Part shown: one piece after another, positions 45,809 to 56,333 of the stretch
How positions within the stretch are numbered: position 1 is the stretch's first letter
Layout of the letters: every line of letters starts with the position of its first letter
NCBI GenBank assembly: GCA_026075535.2
Contig: AP026544.2
Coordinates: 4,278,001 to 4,342,000, forward strand
DNA: 64,000 nt
Origin: Tricholoma matsutake
Taxonomy: Eukaryota > Basidiomycota > Agaricomycetes > Agaricales > Tricholomataceae
Direction of reading: 5' to 3'
Position numbers and translations under genes: made by a program
The notes under the pieces: model-generated
What the model was told of the DNA's origin: nothing
Databases searched by the model: none
What the model saw: the letters and a program-made list of their open reading frames with translations, nothing else

Positions 45809-46297
45809 AGACGTTGACATCTCTTGGGTCTCCCCTAATCATCGTTGTTCCACCCATCGTCATTCCCTGCCATTGTTGTCATTCCACCCACCATCCACCC
45901 CATGAGCAGTTGCTCATGAGGCTGGAGGTGGGTGGTGCATCCTGCATGGTGGGCATGAGGGCTGGGGGCGGGGGCTTGTTCTGTGCCATTCTTGTCATTT
46001 CGAAGTTGCACCCATTCCCACCCCATGAGCAGCTGCTCGCAGCAGTGGTTCTGAGTGCTTGTTGTCGTCAGCAGTACTAGATAATACCTAAAAAAGTTTG
46101 TTAGTAACAAAAACAAGAAAAAAAAACTTACCAACGACATCTCTTGGGCCTTTTCTTCATTTGCTTTGCCTTCCTTTCATTGTTTCCTGCTTGTCCCCTC
46201 ATCATTCCATCTCCCAGTCCCAGTCATCTCCAGTTGCCTCATTGCATTGTCATTCCATTTGGCCAAGTTGGCGTTGCCATTGTCCTGCATGAATCTA

Positions 46298-47088
46298 TAG
46301 GGGGTTTGCTTAAGCAACCTAAGATGTAGGTGCATGGCTTGCTTAAGTATAAGTTGGCTTAAGCACATATTGCCTGTAATATTGTATGCACAGAAACAAT
46401 AATTGAACACCCTGAGCTCATGTCCTGTCTCAACCATGCTGCTAAAGCACCCTCCCTGCTCAAACACCCTCCCCACTCAAGCATCCTCCTGCTCAAGCAC
46501 TATCCCCACTCCTCGCTCAAGCACCCTCCTGCTCAAGCACCCACCTTGCTCAAGCATGCTCTCTGCTCAAGCAAGCTCCCCACTCAAGCAGACCCACCAA
46601 GCTTGAGCACCCTTCCTGCTCAAGCACCTCTAATCTCAAAACAGGGATAGGACTACTTAGTTTGCTTAAGCACTGAGCACTCAATAAGCATCTTAAGCAG
46701 TCCATGAGCCACCTTATAAACAAGCACAGCTTAAGCACCCAATTAAGGTGCCAAACAAATGACAATAATATAAATATGTCTCTACTGACACTTCCACCCT
46801 TTGGAAACCATATATTATGGCCTCAAATTGCTTCATTCTATATTATGTGGACTTCTCTGGTGCAGGCAGTAGCAGAATAACCAGTGTTTAATGGTGAACT
46901 TTGAACTTTGAACACCTGACTAAATTGATGAACTAAATTGATGACCAAGTCTGAGTTTGATTCAAGGTTTATGTGGATTAAGCATTGTTCAAAGGTCTTA
47001 ATGAGCTTAAGAAGATATGGTGCTTAAGCTGACTTATACTTAAGCAAGCCATGCATCTACATCTAAGGTTACTTAAGCAAACGTCCTA
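46298..47088. mobile_element. CTTAAG-word TIR element nested in the element above
   Basis: The left end TAGGGGGTTTGCTTAAGCAA and right end (reverse complement TAGGACGTTTGCTTAAGTAA) remain paired for about 75 bp, through GCATGGCTTGCTTAAGTATA. The interior has a GCTCAAGCACCCTCC minisatellite-like stretch at 46440-46630. The inverted copy of the host element at 21-22 kb lacks it. The TSD is not clear (TGAATCTA versus TGGTGCTT). Confidence 0.75.
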
Positions 47089-47469
47089 TGGTGCTTGGTC
47101 CTGCCATACCCATTCCCACCCTGTGAGCAGTTGCTTGCGGCAGTGGTTCTGGGTCCTAGGGTGATGGCTGTGTCAGCCATTGTCATGGTTTTGAGGCTGC
47201 GGCGTCGTTATAACATAGATAAAACCTATCATTAAGGAAAATTCAGTTAGTTGAACAAAACAACAAAAATCATGTAAAAAAACACTTACAAGTGAGCCCA
47301 AACAACAATGCCATCGTTTGAGCTCATTCCCATTGTTGGTTATTGGGGTAGGAGGTAAGGAGGAGGCAGCGCCATTGAAGGTGATGTGCCAGCGTTGTTG
47401 ATGACGTGGCTGTGTTGATTTGTCATCACAGCTGGGGTGGTACATAGAGAGATATAACTACTTATCTGT

Positions 47470-47555
47470 AATGATGCTTTAGTCTAACTGTTATATCGTT
47501 ACCTTAATTGTACTTTATCATGTGACTATGAGGGTTCAATCCCTGTGGTAGCCAC
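47470..47555 (+). other. tRNA-like sequence (right end)
   Basis: A-box-like TAGTCTAACTG at 47480-47490 and a perfect B box within GGGTTCAATCCC at 47532-47543, then GGTAGCC. Same type as 21068-21150. Confidence 0.5.
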
Positions 47556-47796
47556 TGATTTTTCAGTCAATTATATAAGCAACTTGGACAGTCCTAGGAC
47601 TGTATGAGTGCTGGTCCACTTGGACGCTCAGACAGTCTGAGGACTCAGCTCAGACAGTCTGAGGACTCAGCTCAGACTCAGCTCAGACTGGACATTTAGT
47701 TTGGCAGGACTTTCAGCCAAAGAAGTCTGAGCAAAGTCCTCAGACTGTCCAAGCAGAGTCCACTTGGATTGGGGGGGGGAGTGTAAAGACCTCCCC

Positions 47797-48600
47797 ACAT
47801 CTTACACTGCCCCTGCATCAACAATGATGCTGTCAACACCTTTGGACACCCCCCATTCACTGCCAACGCCCCCATTTTTATTGAAACATGCAACACAGGC
47901 CCACAGCCACCCAATTTTTTTTCCTCCCTGTTCAAATGGGATGAGAGGGAGTCAACACGGGCTGGGAGGGTGCAGAAGAATGCAGGGAGACCCTAGAAGG
48001 GGGATATTCAGCCATAAAGTACCCACCTCTGTAAACACGTGCTCACACCCCCAAAACAGAATTTTCTGACAATGCTGACCACCACCTATCCCCACTGCTG
48101 TAAGCATCTGCTTGCAGGCTGGGTAAATGAATGACAGCAGGCTTGGATGACAACGATGAATGGCCCCACCACAATGAGGAATAGCCCCAGAACTATAAGG
48201 GCAACCTAAGCCTCTAGCAAAGGGAAATCCGAAGTTAAAATTATGCTACATAATACAGGGATTGGGGGCGCACCTAGCAAAGGGAAATCCGAAGAGAAAA
48301 CTCTAAGGATCCCCTTGCTGATGCCCAGTATATGTGAAGACAACAAAAATCAAATATAACCTAAAAATAGAAAAAGGCGGAGATAGGCGGATCAAGGCCG
48401 CCGAATGACATCATACCAAGGGGTATGTGTCGGAAGGGGTACTCCGCCTCTAAATATAAAAGTGTCAACATATACAAACATGATAGCAAGGGAAAATTAG
48501 TAATAAAATCCGGAAAAATCATAGAAAATGAAGAATAGAAGGAAATGAGGTGGGGAAAAATATGGGACAAACATAAAAAATAGGAAAAACACACAGGGCA
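47797..48600. other. C-rich unassigned stretch
   Basis: Low-complexity CCCCCATT/CAACACC-rich DNA with one more short palindrome near 48095 (TAAGCATCTGCTTGCAGG). It resembles the insert at 56.3-58.9 kb in composition. A repeated CACCTAGCAAAGGGAAATCC-type phrase occurs twice (48214-48232 and 48273-48292). No gene supported. Confidence 0.35.
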
Positions 48601-49110
48601 CCCCCCTAGTCCCCTTACAAGAACCCCACCATGAAGACAGAACGACGACACACACCCCATGCATCATGGGTGGCAATGACAAAGAGAGGGCAAACGGGGA
48701 TGACAGTAAGGATGATGATGGCAGGCGGGGACAACAAGGAAACAATGGGGAAGCAAGAACAAGGGCCCAGGAGATGTCAACATCTCCTGGGCCATGAGTA
48801 AGTTTTTTTTTTCTTTTCCTGCAATTGACAGTGATGACCCAGCCAGCCCAATGCTGGACAACAACACCCACAGCACCAGACCCCTCTGCTATGAGCAACT
48901 GCTCATAGGGAGAAAGGCTGGTGCATATGAGCCAGCGCCAGCAGGGAGGGGGAACAATGCTGAAGGACAAGAGAGGGGGAAGGTGGAGATGACACAGTGT
49001 TTCCCCTAAGAGCAATTGCTCATAGGATTGTTTGAGACAAACTGGCCAGCCAACGCCAGCGGAGAGGATGGGTAATCCCAGGGAGCAAGGGAGGAGGGGG
49101 GGGGGTGGAG
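48601..49110. mobile_element. Fragment of a hairpin element
   Basis: GGGCCCAGGAGATGTCAACA..CTCCTGGGCC hairpin (48763-48793), a donor GTAAGTTTTTTTTT at 48798 with an early acceptor ATTGACAG at 48831, and two palindromes: GAGCAACTGCTCATAGGG (48893) and AGAGCAATTGCTCATAGG (49010). It parallels 16490-16690 in inverted orientation. Confidence 0.6.
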
Positions 49111-50350
49111 ATGACACTTACTAAGTTACAACAATTTTAATCAAATAGCTATCAACTTTCATTGCATACATGAACTCACCTGTCTTAGGCATGTTCAACT
49201 TGGTGTCACATGGCTAATTATGCAATAGATTTGTGAGACTAGCGTGAGACTTCTTGTCTTTAACTTCTACCAGCATGCAAATCATCCTCCACTGTATGAA
49301 GTTCTTTCTTCCTGGTTTTATGCACTACAAGACGACATGATTTCAAAAAAAGTCAATGGGAACTGTGCAATGAACTCAAGTGTGTAGTTTAGAATACTTC
49401 TCATGCAACAGGACAATTGAACTGAAGCCACAAAATGTCATCTAGCAGTGACTCAAGACCTGTTGGACAACAGTTTCTGCTGACAGATGGTATTAGGAAA
49501 CTTAGCCGCTTATCATTAGATTTACAGTTGGTTCTGCTCTACTCAAATCTTATTCACGAACCTTGGTTGTAACACTGAAATAGAAACAATGATACTTGGC
49601 AACATTCTTTGCTGACAAACAGTATTAGGAGAATTGGCTGCTTATCATCAGATTCATGGTTTGTTTTGCTCTACTCAGAGCTGATTCATGAAGCTTGATC
49701 ACAACACTTATATAGAAACAATGATATCTGACAATATTCTCTGCTGACAAACAGCATAAAGAGAATTGTCTGCTTATTGTTAGATTCACAGTATGTTCTG
49801 CTCTACTCAGATATTATTCATGAAGCTTCATTGAAGAGCATCTTCTACTTGTCAGGACATGCCAGGTGCTACCAGTATACAGAAGAGTGAATGCAGTTCA
49901 TGAGCTGCTACTTGTGAACATGGTTCATACTATACATCACCTACATGAGACCACTATTCTCATGAAAAAAACAACAAGTAAAATCCACCCTGACTGAAAG
50001 CTCATTACAAACATTGGACCCTGACAGAACATGGCCCCTGTATAAATTTAGTGTTTCAAGGTCCAGTCTTTTGCTGTTTTGCTGTACCTCAGCAATGACT
50101 GGATGAAATCATTTCATCAAAGAGAGGACCCCCCATTATTTTCACTTCTCTATCCATGATTAAATTTTGTGATTATATTGACAATCACTGACCAGAATCC
50201 TTATATTCCAGAGATGACCCCCTGGTCTTTGGCCAGATCTATGTGCTCAAATATTTTCATGATTTTATCTTATTGTTTGAGGTAGTAGGAGGCAGTTTAA
50301 ATTTTAAAAAGACTGCAAAAGACTGCAACCCAACTGGACCTTGAAACACT
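49111..50350. other. AT-rich Helitron leader region with 134-bp tandem repeats
   Basis: Nearly free of CpG. Three diverged direct repeats of about 134-136 bp start near 49468, 49608 and 49742, each with TGCTGACA(A/G)A, GCTTATC and TCTGCTCTACTCA-type words. It is probably the 5' non-coding part of the Helitron, but the Helitron end itself was not found. Confidence 0.45.
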
Positions 50351-52413
50351 ATGTATAATAATCCATCACAATTACAAATCACAAACTACACTTCTGTGAC
50401 TGCCACACAACTCACTCCAGTTTACAAATCTTTTTCAAAACAGCAAAAGAGGGAGAGCATAATTCATGCCATGCATCATTTGCATAAGAACACTATTCTC
50501 ATGATGTATCAGCATGCAAAATTGACCATGATTGAAGACTCATTACAAACTTCAAACCTTCACAAGACATGGCTGCTGTATTCTAGTCCAATACAACTAC
50601 AAGTTAGATATCACAGTGTGCCTGTTCCAGGATCCATTCAGTTTTTTCAAAACCTTCACATGTCAATCACCATCCACAAATTGATAACTTATCAAGAATT
50701 CTGGAGACAGTTATACAAAAACTTTCCTGCTACATTTAGGTGGCCAATATTTATATGGTACTTTGCATATGACAGTATGCAGCTCAGAATGCTTCGGTTA
50801 GCTAGACAAATGAGGCAGAACACAACCAGAAGACATGACTACTGTTGCATGACTCTTGAATCTTTGCAACCCAGCATCAGACATGTATATAGATGTCTGC
50901 AGTGTGTTAGTCAAAAAGGTAGACAAGTACAACTGTTACATAGGCAGCATGCTATCATACTGTTAAATAACTCTAACCTATTTTGCTGGATTCTTCCTAT
51001 GAAGAAAGTTGCCACAGTTTATGGATGTGCTATGATGTCATTTAAATTTAAAATGTTGAAATACTTTTTTATAAACTCAATAATTGATTACTTACTGAGA
51101 CTCACATCTATCCAATTTCATTTTGTCCACACAAGTTTAAAAAACAGCACTTACATGACTGGAGGAGGAAGACCAGCTGTTTTTTCTGGACAAATGCTAC
51201 AGGAATATAATACATCAGAATATGAAACTGACTGGAATGCTAACTTCCATTTTATTGATCACATTGATAGTACAGGTCTATGCCAATATCCTACATCAGC
51301 AGGATTTGCTCATGTGCATCTGCCTTTGCAACAATTGGTACCAATGCTTACCAACAAAAATTCATGTAAGATTTCCAAAATCCACAAAATGCAAGTTGGC
51401 TCTCATAGCTCAAAAGCAAGTATGTGTCAGAATTTTGACTTTCATAATTGTGTAAGCTGTAATCTTTATGTTTCTGTCTTTCAAAAGATTAAAACACATG
51501 CCCAAAAACCTGAGGCAGAGATAAGACCTGAAACATTGGCCTATGAAGGAGAGGTTTCACAGCCAAAGACAATGTTCCCTCCTGAGCCACTCAATGAAAA
51601 GGTGATTCATCAAGTAATTAATGATTTTTGCAAAGATTCACAGCCCAGAATGTTGCAAGAAGCTGTATGTGCTGTATGTGGAAAACTTATTCCTATTATT
51701 CAGCTGTCAAAGTTAAATGCAGTCAAGAACCTGTTACACATTCTAGATGTGAAAGGAGTGACCAGAAAACAATGTCAGAGAACAACAGATCAAATTGAAG
51801 AAGAAAGTGGACCAGTGTTGAACAAACATTCAGACCAAATATGTGATACCTGTAGATGCTACTCGCAAGCTGATAAAATGCCACCACATGCATTAGCAAA
51901 TGGTTTATGGGTAGGAGAGACTCCACCACAATTGTCAAGCTTAAGATTTGTAGAGAAATTATTAATCCAATGAGTATGAGTTAATGGCTGTTTCATTCGA
52001 GTTGCTTCTTCAGGACTCAGGAAAATGATTTCTCATGTAATTGCATTTGAAACTCCAACACCAAAGGTCTACAACATGCTGCCTCCTCCAGTAGAGGATT
52101 TAGATGATGTTCTAGCAATTTTGTTTACTGGGCCATGTAAACCTGCAGAAGAAGACATTAGGTGGACTCCTTTGCTAGTACAAAGACAAAAGGTGGCAGA
52201 AGCTCTGGAATGGCTAAAACTCAGTCACAAAGATTATGCTGATTTGACAATATCATATGATGAGCTAGACAAGTATCCTGAAGATATGCCACCAGTATCT
52301 GTTGAATACAGACATGCTTTGTCAAATAAGATTCCAGAGGCTACAAGTACTTTTGACTCAGCCATAGATGATGGAGTACAAGATGGAGACTGTCCATTTG
52401 TGGTTCATGGAAT
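50351..52413 (+). pseudogene. Helitron Rep/helicase polyprotein, N-terminal part with DUF6570-like region
   Basis: A 540-codon frame starts at Met 50351. Its first part is a poorly conserved basic region. QVGSHSSKASMCQNFDFHNC and CVSCNLYVSVFQ lie at about 51390-51480. The DUF6570-like region starts at 51610: NDFCKDSQPRMLQEAVCAVC, VTRKQCQRTTDQIEEESGPV, ICDTCRCYSQADKMPPHALA and NGLWVGETPPQLSSLRFVEK. Two TGA stops at 51972-51980 (expected R-V-R) break it. It continues from 52025 with GLRKMISHVIAFETP, LPPPVEDLDDVLAILFTGP and FVVHGIT. There the composite element interrupts, and the frame resumes as GEQLMTKTVAAHKG at 55829. Confidence 0.8.
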
Positions 52414-55400
52414 TACTTGTCCAATTGGGCCATGGCTAAAGCCTGGCATGAACGAGTCCTCTAAGATCTACTTATAGATATGTGTGCATAGGTTGTAGGC
52501 TTACCTTGGTGCCAGGTGAAGTAAACTAAGCAAATCAAATGTAACTACTACTAAGAGAGATGATGAAAGAATGACACAAGAGTAACAAACATCTAAAATG
52601 TCCAATATTGTCTTGAATATGATATCTTCACAGTAAATACTACCAACAAGTGATCAGTTTCATCTGGAATTAGTTGACTGTTGATGTACAAAAGGGTGGT
52701 AGTGCCTGTGTCTTAGCTGGTATTTCCATCAACTAACACTTAGTATTAATGACCTACATTACAATCACTAGCAAAAAGCATAACAATCCTCTGAGAATTT
52801 CAAAGTGACATTATATCTGAAATTATATACAGTGTAAATAATGAGTATAAAAGGGAGTGAGGGAGAGGGGAGTGAGGCATGAAGTGAAAGGGAGTAAGGG
52901 GGAGGAGAGAGAGGAGGGGAGAGAGGAGAGAGGAGAGAGTGAGGGGAAGGCAGAGAAGGGAAGAGGGGGGGCAGGAGAGGGAGAGGAGGGAGAAGGGCCA
53001 AAAAGTTAGTAAAACGAAACACAAAAAGAAAGAAGAAAAAAATATCTATGGCCCAAATGATGATGCACATTGTTTGGGCCATTTCATTATGTCATTTCTT
53101 GGTGTCGTTCCCCTTCCCTGCTGCCATTGGCTCATATGCACCAGCCTTGCCCCCTATGAGCAGTTGGTCATAGCGGAGGGGTCTGGTGCCATGGGTGTCG
53201 TCATCTGGGGCTGGTGCTGGGTCGCTGTCGCAGGGACAAAAACAAAACAAAACAAAAAACTTATGGTGCAGGAGACGTCAAGATCTCCTGGGCCTCATTC
53301 CCACTCCTCTTTGTTTCCCTCTCGTTGATAGGTTGTCTCCTCGGCTCAAAGGCTGATTCACCATTTTGGCCACATTCTAATCACATCAGATAACTCGCAC
53401 GAGGTCCCAGAAGCAGTGCGACCACTCCCGACCAAGTCTACCAAGTGCGATATCGTGTCGAACGCGGTCGAGCATCACGAGCATCGTCGAATGCGGTCGA
53501 GCATCATATCGAACGCGATCGAACATCGTCGAACATCATTGAGCATTGCGAGCATCGTCAAACACGATCGAGCATTGTCAAACGCGATCAAACATCGTCA
53601 AACGCGATCAAACATCATCGAACATTGTCAAACATTGTCAAACATCATCGCAAGCATCATATCAAACACGATCGAACATCGTCGAGCATCGTCGAGTGTC
53701 ATCAATCGATATCGAGAGACTGCGAGCAACATCGGGCGCCGCCTTTGTTATCTATATGGTGAAATAACATGCGCCAGGAAGTATTCCAACTCGTGCTCAA
53801 ACTTGCTGATAGTAGGTCAGCCTCATTCCAAGTCCCTATCGCGCACAGAACCCACTGGATGCATTATTGCGAGACTTAGCACAGTTTATACACAAAGGAC
53901 AGTCCCCTTTTAGTTCTATACCCTTTATTACTCTTTCATCATATGATATATATCTTTCTTGTTTGGATTCCAGTCTCCTTTTTGGCCTTGTGCCTTAACT
54001 CATATCTTTTGCCTCATGTTCTACACATGTTCTCTAGCCTTTTTAGGTACTTTCTTTATTTTATATAAAAAGATGTACTAGATACAAAGAAAAACAAGAA
54101 AGTTGTTGTCTTCCTCCCAGATCACAGTGATTTGAGAGTTTGGTTTAGTCTTATTCAGTCCAAAGTTTGGTGTTTTATGCTAAACTTCCTTGAAATTCCT
54201 TGAAATTCCTCACATTATGCTATTTTCACTCTCGCTTCCCTCGATTAGCCTTTTCATCACTTCTACTACTCGTCTAGTCCCCTGATCTTGCGTCCAAACA
54301 TATCTGCGCACTCGAAATTTCTTGAAACTTCTTCGACAAATATTGCAACATCTCGAAAATCATCGCAAGGTCTCGAAAATCATCGCAAGGTCTTGAAAAT
54401 CATCGCAAGCCCTCGAAACACATTCTTTTAGCCTCGAACTGCTTTGACAAGCAGTCCTTTTATGACTATTTGATGGTTGATCTGACGGGTGACATCTAGA
54501 GGGCCTCGCATCCTTCCTCTGACTTGTGTTATACCATCTGAAGCCATTTTGTGGGTTTTGTTTGGGTTTCCGGGTTGAGCATCATCATCGTCTTGTGTCA
54601 TCCCTGTGGACCCTGCCCACCTTGCTTCATAGTTGTGGTCATGGTTGTCATTATTGTTGTTGTCCCCACCCCATTCCCAGCAGTCATTTACAGTGGTGGG
54701 TCAGGATGCTGCTGTGGTCATGCTTGCAGGTGCAGTGAGTGTTGTCTTGGCTCTGTTTGTCATTCCCCTCGTAGCCAGTATGCCACCCGTGATCCACCCC
54801 ATGAGCAGTTGCTCATGGGCCTGGAAATCGGTGGTGTGTCATTCGGAACCCAGTGCCTTGGGTGGGTAGTGCTGGGGCCTGCAGGGCATTGTTTGGTGTG
54901 TTGGTGCCGGTGCCAGTGCCGGGGTCATCATTGGGCATCCTGGGGTCATTGCCTCATCATTGTTGTGGGGTCCTGGTGTTGTTCATCATCGTGGTGGGGC
55001 CCTGGTGCTTGTTCCTCATCATCATTGGTGCCTACCATCGTCCACTCACCCTACCCAACCTGCAAGCAGGTGCTTGCAGTGGTGGGGATGGGTGGTGTTC
55101 AGTGTTGTTGTGGAACTCTCTTTGAGGGGGTTTGGGGGGTCAGTGTGACATGGCACATGTATGGGGGTTGCTGGGTGCTTACCAGGTGGGTATCCCCTTC
55201 TGGGGTCTCCCGGCATCCCTCTGCACCCTCCTAGCCCATGTCAACAGCCTCACACCCCATTTGGATGGGGAGGAGGGGGTTAGTCCAGCATCTGGGGTTG
55301 TGGTGTGTCTCGTGTCTGGGTCTGTCATCACTAGTAGTTTAGATCCCAGAAAATGAAGAAAAACATTTAGTTAGTTGATTGATAAACACAAGCAAAAAAA

Positions 55401-55828
55401 CAAAAACAAAAAACATATCTAGGGCCCAAACGACGGTTGCGTCATCTGGGCTTGCATTGCATCTGAAATGACTTGTTTGCAGCCAGCACCAGTTCTTGCT
55501 GCTGTGGGAGTGGGGCATGGGAGTGGTGGTGCTGGGTGTAGGTGGAGTAGAGGTGCTTATATACGGAAGTGGTGGTGCTGGCAGATGGGCTCGTAGATGG
55601 AAGTGGTGGACCATGGTACAGGTTGTGTGATCAAGCTGAATGTTCAAAATGAACCATGAGACTTACTTTCCATTTTGATCCAAAATCTGCATGTCGGAAG
55701 AACCCACTGACTTTGAAAATCTGTAGGGGCTGACTTTCAAAAGAAAGCTTATTTGGCACCACACTTGAACCTGTATTTTGATGGCATGTTCATTGGGTTA
55801 TAAAGACAAGTCCTCATACCTCGTACTC
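52414..55828. mobile_element. Composite hairpin element, copy 2, inserted in the Helitron
   Basis: The counterpart of 15840-17944, with the same left end (ACTTGTCCAATTGGGCCATG), hairpins (GGCCCAAATGATGATG near 53050), palindromes (CTATGAGCAGTTGGTCATAG near 53155; CATGAGCAGTTGCTCATGGG at 54802; CTGCAAGCAGGTGCTTGCAG at 55061) and right end. It carries solo LTR E. Removal rejoins the Helitron codons G-I-T/G-E-Q in frame. The target duplication is short or absent. Confidence 0.75.
53326..54587 (+). repeat. Solo LTR E, 4-bp TSD TCGT, empty site in copy 1
   Basis: 1262 bp, TGATAGGTTG...GCATCATCA, between TCGT (53322-53325) and TCGT (54588-54591). Copy 1 of the host element reads TTTCCCTCTTGTCTTGTGTC at 16708-16727, which is the unoccupied site. 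It contains a long CpG-rich array of TCGAACATCG/TCGAGCATCG words (53450-53705) and looks the least decayed of the LTRs. Confidence 0.9.
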
Positions 55829-56333
55829 ATAACTGGGGAACAACTCATGACAAAGACTGTTGCTGCTCACAAAGGGATTGCACTGCAGCATTGGAACAAC
55901 AAAGGAGCAGCTCTATTAGTAAGCCATGCTTCAGGATCTCAATCAATTTACAATAATCCAAACTTATATCCTCAAAATTTTCCATGGCTATTTCCATATG
56001 GCCTTGGGGGCATTGGCACCACACCATTGTCTGATAAGTCACATAAACACTACCTTTTGATGTATCATGACAAGAGATTTCAACTAGATGTCAGTTTTCC
56101 TTTTGTTGCTTTTAGCCATGAGCAAATAAAGGCTGCTTGGAAGGAAGCCGGAGCTTCCAACACTCGAGATTCATGGGCACAGAAACATGTAAGGAACTTA
56201 GTATATTTTGAGGGGGGGGAAACTAAGATACAGTACAAATACTCAAAGTATGGACTATATACTACTGGAATAACATGTGATAATACTGAAGCATGTGATA
56301 ATGGTGTGATGATGTAATAGGCACTCTTACACT
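55829..56333 (+). pseudogene. Helitron Rep N-terminal region (Helitron_like_N)
   Basis: It reads GEQLMTKTVAAHKGIALQHW, VSHASGSQSIYNNPNLYPQN, LFPYGLGGIGTTPLSDKSHK, HYLLMYHDKRFQLD and SFPFVAFSHEQIKAAWKEAG, the conserved start of Helitron Rep proteins. It ends in the 196-bp direct repeat before the 2.5-kb insert. Confidence 0.85.
56138..56333 (+). repeat. 196-bp direct repeat, left copy
   Basis: Repeated at 58862-59057 with three to four substitutions, two of them CG/CA. Both copies are Helitron coding sequence (starting TGGAAGGAAGCCGGAGC, ending GGCACTCTTACACT). The right copy is preceded by ten A residues. Confidence 0.9.

Larger units (their letters stand above)
44966..47796. mobile_element. 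TTTACACTCCCCCC element, complete copy
   Basis: Inverted ends CTTTACACTCCCCCCC (44969; reverse-complemented near 47796), then subterminal CAGACTGTCC-word arrays (44990-45080; 47580-47770). Inside each array is an outward-facing tRNA-like segment. The interior holds hairpin-plus-intron modules on the minus strand (45742-45808; 46088-46150; 47226-47320) and palindromes such as CATGAGCAGTTGCTCGTGG (45457), CCCCATGAGCAGTTGCTCAT (45898) and GTGAGCAGTTGCTTGC (47122). A further element is nested at 46298-47088. No transposase. No TSD could be fixed for this copy; the F-box copy suggests a 12-bp CTCAAATCCACA. Confidence 0.7.

Noticed and set aside
49468..49860. CRISPR-like or other short-repeat array
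   Set aside because: Repeats are about 134 bp, diverged and without spacers, in a eukaryotic transposon leader.
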